In this document: positions 6,105 to 9,667 of the stretch, one piece after another
Layout: the number at the start of each line of letters is the position of its first letter
Numbering within the stretch: position 1 is the stretch's first letter
NCBI GenBank assembly: GCA_035499575.1
Contig: DATJYN010000065.1
Location: forward strand, 1-9,667
Length of the DNA stretch: 9,667 nucleotides
Direction: 5' to 3'
DNA from: RBG-16-66-20 sp035499575
GTDB taxonomy: Bacteria; Pseudomonadota; Gammaproteobacteria; Burkholderiales; SG8-39
The notes under the pieces: generated by a model
Seen by the model: the letters and a program-made list of their open reading frames with translations, nothing else
Database searches by the model: none
Told to the model about the DNA's origin: nothing
Translations under genes and position numbers: made by a program

Positions 6105-7334
6105 CTAGGGCGCGACGCGCAGCGGCATCGCCTTCATGCCGCGGAACACCATCGAGTTCAGCCACTCGAGGCGCGCTTCCGGCACGGCGAGCTCGATGCG
6201 CTGCCAGCGCTTCAGCACCGCAGGCAGCGCGATCTGGCCCTCCAGCCGCGCCAGCGGAAAGCCGAGGCAGATGTGCATGCCGAAGCCGAAGGAAAGATGC
6301 GGCACGCCGTCGCGCTCGATATCGAGCCGGTCGGGGTCCGGGTAGGCTTCGGGATCGCGGTTGGCCGCGCTCAGCATCACGAACATGCGGTCGCCGGCCT
6401 TCAGCGTCTTGCCGCGCATCTCGTGCTCGACCTGCACCACGCGCGCCTGCACCCCGCTCGGGCCGTCGTAGCGCAGCAGTTCCTCGACGGCGCGCGGCGC
6501 CAATTCCGGTTTCATCCTGAGCAAATCAAGTTCCCGCGGAAAACGCAGCAGCGACAGCAGCCCGGTGGCGATGTGGTTGGTGGTGGTCTCGTGGCCGGCG
6601 AACAGCAGCAGGATGCAGGTGGCGACGAGCTCGTCGTCGCGCAGGCGATCGCCATTGTCGTCGAGATGGACAAGCTGCGAGAGCAGATCCCGTTGCGGCG
6701 TTTTTTTCCGTTGTTCAATCAGCAAAATGAAAAAGGCGGCCATTTCCTTGGTCGCCTTTTCCGCGATGGCGTATTTCTCCGGCGCCATGCGCGAGCTGCC
6801 GATGAACAGGGCCATGTCGTCCGACAGGCGCTTCACCATCGCCAGTTCCTCGCGCGGCACGCCGAGCATCGCCATGATCACCAGCGCCGGCAGCGGCCCG
6901 GCGAAATCGGCGATGAAGTCGATCCGTTCGCGCTCGCCGATGCCTGCCATCAGCCAGCCGACCAGCTCCTCGATCGCCGGGCGCATCGCGTGCATCGACT
7001 GCACGTGGAACACCTTGCTGGTCAGGCGGCGCAGGCGCGTATGGTCGGGCGGGTCGCGGAACACCATCCAGGTCGAGAGGTAGCGCACGATGTCGCCGAT
7101 GCGCGCCGCTTCCGGCCCCGGCAGCGCGGCGAAGAACGGCCGCATGCGGTCCGAGGAAATCGTCTTGTCGAGCAGGACGCCGCGCACGTCGTCGTAGCGC
7201 GTGAGGATCCAGGCCTTGAGGCGCGGGCTCCAATGCACCGGGTCTTCCTCGCGCAGCCGGCGGTAGGCCGGGAACGGGTCGGCGAGGAAATCGGGCGCGT
7301 CGGGGCGGAAATCGATCGCCTCGGCGACGGGCAT
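6105..7334 (-). CDS. Cytochrome P450
   Basis: This is a soluble bacterial P450 of 409 residues, the usual length. Visible landmarks are the oxygen-activating I-helix AGHETTTN (246-253), the ExxR motif E285-R288, and the haem loop FGFGMHICLG (349-358) with the thiolate ligand C356. Heme-propionate contacts are suggested by DHTRLR (97-102). There is no membrane anchor. It would hydroxylate or dealkylate a small molecule using electrons from a ferredoxin and its reductase, and neither is encoded in this window. The start is ATG at 7334-7332, two bases after the stop of the amidohydrolase gene, so translation is probably coupled. Reading the frame further upstream to 7673 only gives arginine-rich out-of-frame sequence inside the amidohydrolase gene. 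A run of seven A residues on the coding strand (6707-6701) encodes lysines, and the frame through it is intact. Subfamily and substrate are unknown. Confidence 0.93.
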   Translation of the reverse strand: MPVAEAIDFRPDAPDFLADPFPAYRRLREEDPVHWSPRLKAWILTRYDDVRGVLLDKTISSDRMRPFFAALPGPEAARIGDIVRYLSTWMVFRDPPDHTRLRRLTSKVFHVQSMHAMRPAIEELVGWLMAGIGERERIDFIADFAGPLPALVIMAMLGVPREELAMVKRLSDDMALFIGSSRMAPEKYAIAEKATKEMAAFFILLIEQRKKTPQRDLLSQLVHLDDNGDRLRDDELVATCILLLFAGHETTTNHIATGLLSLLRFPRELDLLRMKPELAPRAVEELLRYDGPSGVQARVVQVEHEMRGKTLKAGDRMFVMLSAANRDPEAYPDPDRLDIERDGVPHLSFGFGMHICLGFPLARLEGQIALPAVLKRWQRIELAVPEARLEWLNSMVFRGMKAMPLRVAP

Positions 7335-7336
7335 GC

Positions 7337-8551
7337 CTAGGCCAGCCCCCGCTCGAGGAAACGTTCGGCGATCGCGCAGTGCGCGGCCACGCCGCGCGCC
7401 AGCACGGCCTCGTTCAGCGTCATCTTGTTGGAGTGGCAGGGGCAGGCCATCTTCCACTGCTGGCCCTCGGGGCAGACGCCGAGGAACACCATCGCGCCGG
7501 GATGGCGCTGCAGCACGTAGGAGAAATCCTCGGCGCCCATCACCGGCGCGTCCATCGTCTTCCAGGCTTCGGCGCCGAACAGCTCCGCCACCGCGCCCTG
7601 CGCGAAGGCGACCGCGCGCGCGTCGCAGACGGTGACCGGAAAGCCGCGCACGATCTGCACCTCGGCCTCGCACTCATGCGCGAGCGCGACGTTCTGCGCG
7701 ATGCGCGTCACGCCCGCGTGCACCAGCTCGCGCGTCTCCTCGGACAGCGTGCGGATGGTGCCGAGCAGGTTCGCCGCCTCGGGAATCACGTTGTTGGTCG
7801 TGCCGCCGTCGATCTTGGCCACCGTCAGCACCGCCGGGTCGAAGATGTTCACGCGCCGCGTGAGGAACACCTGCAGCGCGGTGACGATCTCGCAGGCGAC
7901 CGGCACCGGGTCGATGGCGTCGTGCGGCATGGACGCATGTCCGCCCTTGCCGCGCACCGCCACCTCGAGCCTGTCGGCCGAGGCCATCATCGCGCCGGCC
8001 TTGGAGAAAAACAGCCCGGCCGGGCCGTTCGGCATGATGTGCAGCGCGAAGGCCGCGTCCGGCGCCGGGCCCACGAGCAGGCCGTCGTCGATCATGAACT
8101 TCGCGCCGTGCCAGCCCTCCTCGCCCGGCTGGAACATGAACAGCACCGTGCCGGCGAGCGAGTCGCGCCGCTCGCACAGCAGCCGTGCCGCCGAAGCGAG
8201 CATCGCGGTGTGCGTGTCGTGCCCGCAGGCGTGCATCGTGCCCTCCACCTTCGACTTGAAGGGAAGAGACGTGTCCTCGGGCATCGGCAGCGCGTCCATG
8301 TCGCCGCGCAGCAGCACCGTCCTGCCGGGCCGCGCGCCGCGCAGCACGGCAACCGCGCCGGTGGTGGACTTGCCCGTCTTCCATTCGAGCGGCAGGCCCT
8401 GCAGCGCCGCGCGCACCTTGGCGATCGTCTTCGGCGTCTGCAGGCCGAGCTCCGGCTCGGCGTGGATCGCGCGGCGCAGCGCCACCGTCTCGCCCTGCAC
8501 CGCCTGTGCCGCGGCGAACCAGCCGCGTACTTCGCTGACCATGTCGTTCAC
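7337..8551 (-). CDS. M20D-family amidohydrolase (hippurate / N-acyl amino acid hydrolase type)
   Basis: This 404-residue metallopeptidase-fold enzyme cleaves amide bonds of N-acyl amino acids or related conjugates. The metal-binding signature is complete: C109 and H111 in ACGHDTH, E144 and E145 in PGEEG, H171 in ALHIMPNGP and H373 near the end, typical of M20D members such as hippurate hydrolase and IAA-amino acid hydrolase. GDMDALPMPE (83-92) and the dimerisation-domain motif GKGGHASMPH (201-210) also fit. It has no signal peptide, so it acts in the cytoplasm. It is the first gene of the operon with the P450 and the hydrolase, so an amide-linked substrate may be opened first. The start is GTG at 8551-8549, with GGGGG five bases upstream; an ATG at 8542 three codons later is possible. 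The open frame extends to 9172 but only as antisense of the reductase gene. Substrate is unknown. Confidence 0.92.
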   Translation of the reverse strand: MNDMVSEVRGWFAAAQAVQGETVALRRAIHAEPELGLQTPKTIAKVRAALQGLPLEWKTGKSTTGAVAVLRGARPGRTVLLRGDMDALPMPEDTSLPFKSKVEGTMHACGHDTHTAMLASAARLLCERRDSLAGTVLFMFQPGEEGWHGAKFMIDDGLLVGPAPDAAFALHIMPNGPAGLFFSKAGAMMASADRLEVAVRGKGGHASMPHDAIDPVPVACEIVTALQVFLTRRVNIFDPAVLTVAKIDGGTTNNVIPEAANLLGTIRTLSEETRELVHAGVTRIAQNVALAHECEAEVQIVRGFPVTVCDARAVAFAQGAVAELFGAEAWKTMDAPVMGAEDFSYVLQRHPGAMVFLGVCPEGQQWKMACPCHSNKMTLNEAVLARGVAAHCAIAERFLERGLA

Positions 8552-8582
8552 GCGAACCCCCGGTCTTTTTCCCAGTGCCCGC

Positions 8583-8612
8583 ATTGTGGGGCTGCGAGCG
8601 CCCGCGGCGCAA
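8583..8612 (-). promoter_or_regulatory. Weak candidate promoter of the amidohydrolase-P450-hydrolase operon
   Basis: On the minus strand TTGCGC (8612-8607) and CACAAT (8588-8583) are separated by 18 bases and lie 32 bases upstream of the GTG at 8551. Each hexamer departs from consensus at two positions, so this is a modest match in a 96-base divergent intergenic region. No operator-like dyad is obvious nearby. Confidence 0.3.
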
Positions 8613-8635
8613 CCCCGCGCTGCGAACGGCCACGC

Positions 8636-8641
8636 TAGAAT
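8636..8641 (+). promoter_or_regulatory. -10-like TAGAAT six bases before the reductase start codon
   Basis: TAGAAT is followed by six bases and then ATG at 8648. With the usual spacing from -10 to start point, transcription would begin at or next to the A of the ATG, giving a leaderless mRNA. No Shine-Dalgarno sequence is seen before this ATG, and no good -35 lies 16-18 bases upstream. The formate dehydrogenase gene at 2165 shows the same spacing. Confidence 0.4.
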
Positions 8642-8647
8642 CGCCGC

Positions 8648-9622
8648 ATGAAAACCAAACCTCTCGGCCGTACCGGCATCCAGGTCTCCGAACTCTGCTT
8701 CGGCACCATGTCCTTCGGCGGCGACGCCGACGAAGCCACCTCCGCGGCCATGTACAAGGCCACGCGCGACGCCGGCATCAATTTCTACGACTGCGCCGAC
8801 CAGTACAACAAGGGCAAGTCCGAGGAAATCCTCGGCCGCCTGGTGAAGGGCCACCGCGACCAGCTGGTGATCACCACCAAGTGCTACAACCCGGTGACCG
8901 AGGACGTCAACGACCGCGGCACCTCGCGCCGGCACGTCGTGCGCGCCATCGAGACGAGCCTCAAGCGCCTCGGCACCGACCGCGTCGACATCCTCTTTCT
9001 GCACCAGTTCGACAAGAACACCCCGATCGACGAATCCATGCGCGCGCTGGAAGACGTCGTGCGCTCGGGCAAGGTGCTCTACCCCGCGGTGAGCAACTGG
9101 TCCGCCTGGCAGACCCAGCGCGCCGTCGACATACAGGAACGCAACAACTGGGCGCGCCTGCAGGTGCACCAACCCATGTACAACCTCGTCAAGCGCCAGG
9201 CCGAAGTCGAAATCCTGCCGATGTGCGAAGCCAACGGCATCGGCGTCATTCCCTACAGCCCCGCCGGCGCCGGCCTGCTTTCAGGTAAGTATTCAGGCCA
9301 AGCGAGCGGGCGCCTCAAGACCAACAAAATGTACGAAGCCCGCTACGGCGAGCAGTGGATGTTCGACGTCGCGGAAAAATACGTCGCCTTCTGCAAGCAG
9401 AAAGGCCTGCATCCCGTCAGCACCGCCGTCGCCTGGGTCGGCGCCCACCCTGCCGTCACCGCGCCCATCATCGGCGCGCGCAACCTCGACCAACTCAAGG
9501 ATTCGCTGAACGCGGTGAAGGTGGAGATGACACCAGCGCTGCGGGCGGAAATAGCGGATCTGTCACGCACACCGCCGCCAGCGACGGACCGGCTCGAAGA
9601 AATCAAGCCACCAAAGACCTGA
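8648..9622 (+). CDS. Aldo/keto reductase
   Basis: This is a 324-residue NADPH-dependent oxidoreductase of the aldo/keto reductase superfamily, which reduces aldehydes or ketones to alcohols. The catalytic tetrad is visible: D48 in FYDCAD, Y53 in QYN, K78 in ITTK and H119 in LFLHQFD. The C-terminal IIGARNLDQLKDSL (274-287) matches the segment that contacts the cofactor's 2'-phosphate, so NADPH is likely. The N-terminal LGRTGIQVSELCFGTMSFGG (6-25) is typical of the YghZ/AKR-type members. It is cytoplasmic, with no signal peptide. The start is ATG at 8648, with no ribosome site. It is divergent from the amidohydrolase operon across 96 bases and could share its control or pathway. Substrate is unknown. 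Confidence 0.93.
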   Translation: MKTKPLGRTGIQVSELCFGTMSFGGDADEATSAAMYKATRDAGINFYDCADQYNKGKSEEILGRLVKGHRDQLVITTKCYNPVTEDVNDRGTSRRHVVRAIETSLKRLGTDRVDILFLHQFDKNTPIDESMRALEDVVRSGKVLYPAVSNWSAWQTQRAVDIQERNNWARLQVHQPMYNLVKRQAEVEILPMCEANGIGVIPYSPAGAGLLSGKYSGQASGRLKTNKMYEARYGEQWMFDVAEKYVAFCKQKGLHPVSTAVAWVGAHPAVTAPIIGARNLDQLKDSLNAVKVEMTPALRAEIADLSRTPPPATDRLEEIKPPKT

Positions 9623-9667
9623 TACGGCAGAAGCAGTTAGCTAGAAAGAGCGTCGCGCGACTTGGCA

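Noticed and set aside
6701..6707. Homopolymer of seven T in the P450 gene as a possible frameshift
   Set aside because: The P450 frame is continuous with all motifs in order on both sides, so no frameshift is needed.
7335..7673. N-terminal extension of the P450 frame
   Set aside because: It is arginine-rich and overlaps the amidohydrolase gene. The P450 fold begins normally at the ATG at 7334, giving the standard length of about 410 residues.
8552..9172. N-terminal extension of the amidohydrolase frame
   Set aside because: This part is antisense to the aldo/keto reductase gene, and the family length of about 400 residues is reached from the GTG at 8551.
9652..9661. Ten-base palindrome GTCGCGCGAC after the reductase gene
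   Set aside because: It has no loop and no T-tract, so it is not a terminator. Such palindromes arise by chance in GC-rich DNA.

Overview
This GC-rich window reads like a chromosomal metabolic region of a betaproteobacterium (Burkholderiales or Rhodocyclales type). The basis is codon bias, family resemblance of the proteins, and compact operons; no rRNA or marker gene is present, so the assignment is inference. I saw no tRNA, rRNA, CRISPR array, insertion sequence or prophage gene.

Left part (1-5189), a formate module. On the minus strand lie the start of a molybdenum- or tungsten-dependent, NAD-linked formate dehydrogenase alpha subunit (1-490, cut by the window edge) and, just upstream of it, a fused diaphorase subunit joining the 2Fe-2S (FdsG/NuoE-like) and FMN/NADH/4Fe-4S (FdsB/NuoF-like) parts (504-2165). 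Further upstream on the same strand is a major facilitator transporter of the oxalate/formate antiporter (OFA) family (2270-3928). It ends in its own intrinsic-terminator-like hairpin (2235-2262). The dehydrogenase genes seem to start from a separate promoter that carries an FNR/DNR-type dyad (2201-2214) and a -10-like GATAAT placed so that the mRNA could be leaderless. A divergent regulator (4092-5189) joins a ModE/LysR-type winged helix to a periplasmic-binding-protein-like sensor domain. Between it and the transporter lies an AT-rich 163-base control region with several short dyads.

Right part (5190-9622). A tight minus-strand operon, in transcription order, encodes an M20D amidohydrolase (8551-7337), a cytochrome P450 (7334-6105) and a metallo-beta-lactamase-fold hydrolase (6096-5200), with gaps of 2 and 8 bases. 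The two junctions resemble each other closely, which raises the possibility of an ATT start for the third gene. Divergent from the operon, across a 96-base gap, is an aldo/keto reductase (8648-9622), again with a -10-like element exactly 6 bases before its start codon. The regulator and this operon converge on a 10-base gap holding a small hairpin. The last 45 bases (9623-9667) hold nothing I recognise.

Working together (inference): the transporter would move formate, oxalate or a related small carboxylate, the dehydrogenase would oxidise formate to CO2 with NAD+ as acceptor, and the divergent regulator would sense the substrate or the metal oxyanion cofactor. The amidohydrolase-P450-hydrolase operon looks like a small catabolic or detoxification route of unknown substrate; the reductase may act with it on an aldehyde or ketone. 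I found no clearly unprecedented system. The most interesting points are promoter and start-codon architecture, the subunit fusion, and the uncharacterised three-enzyme operon.
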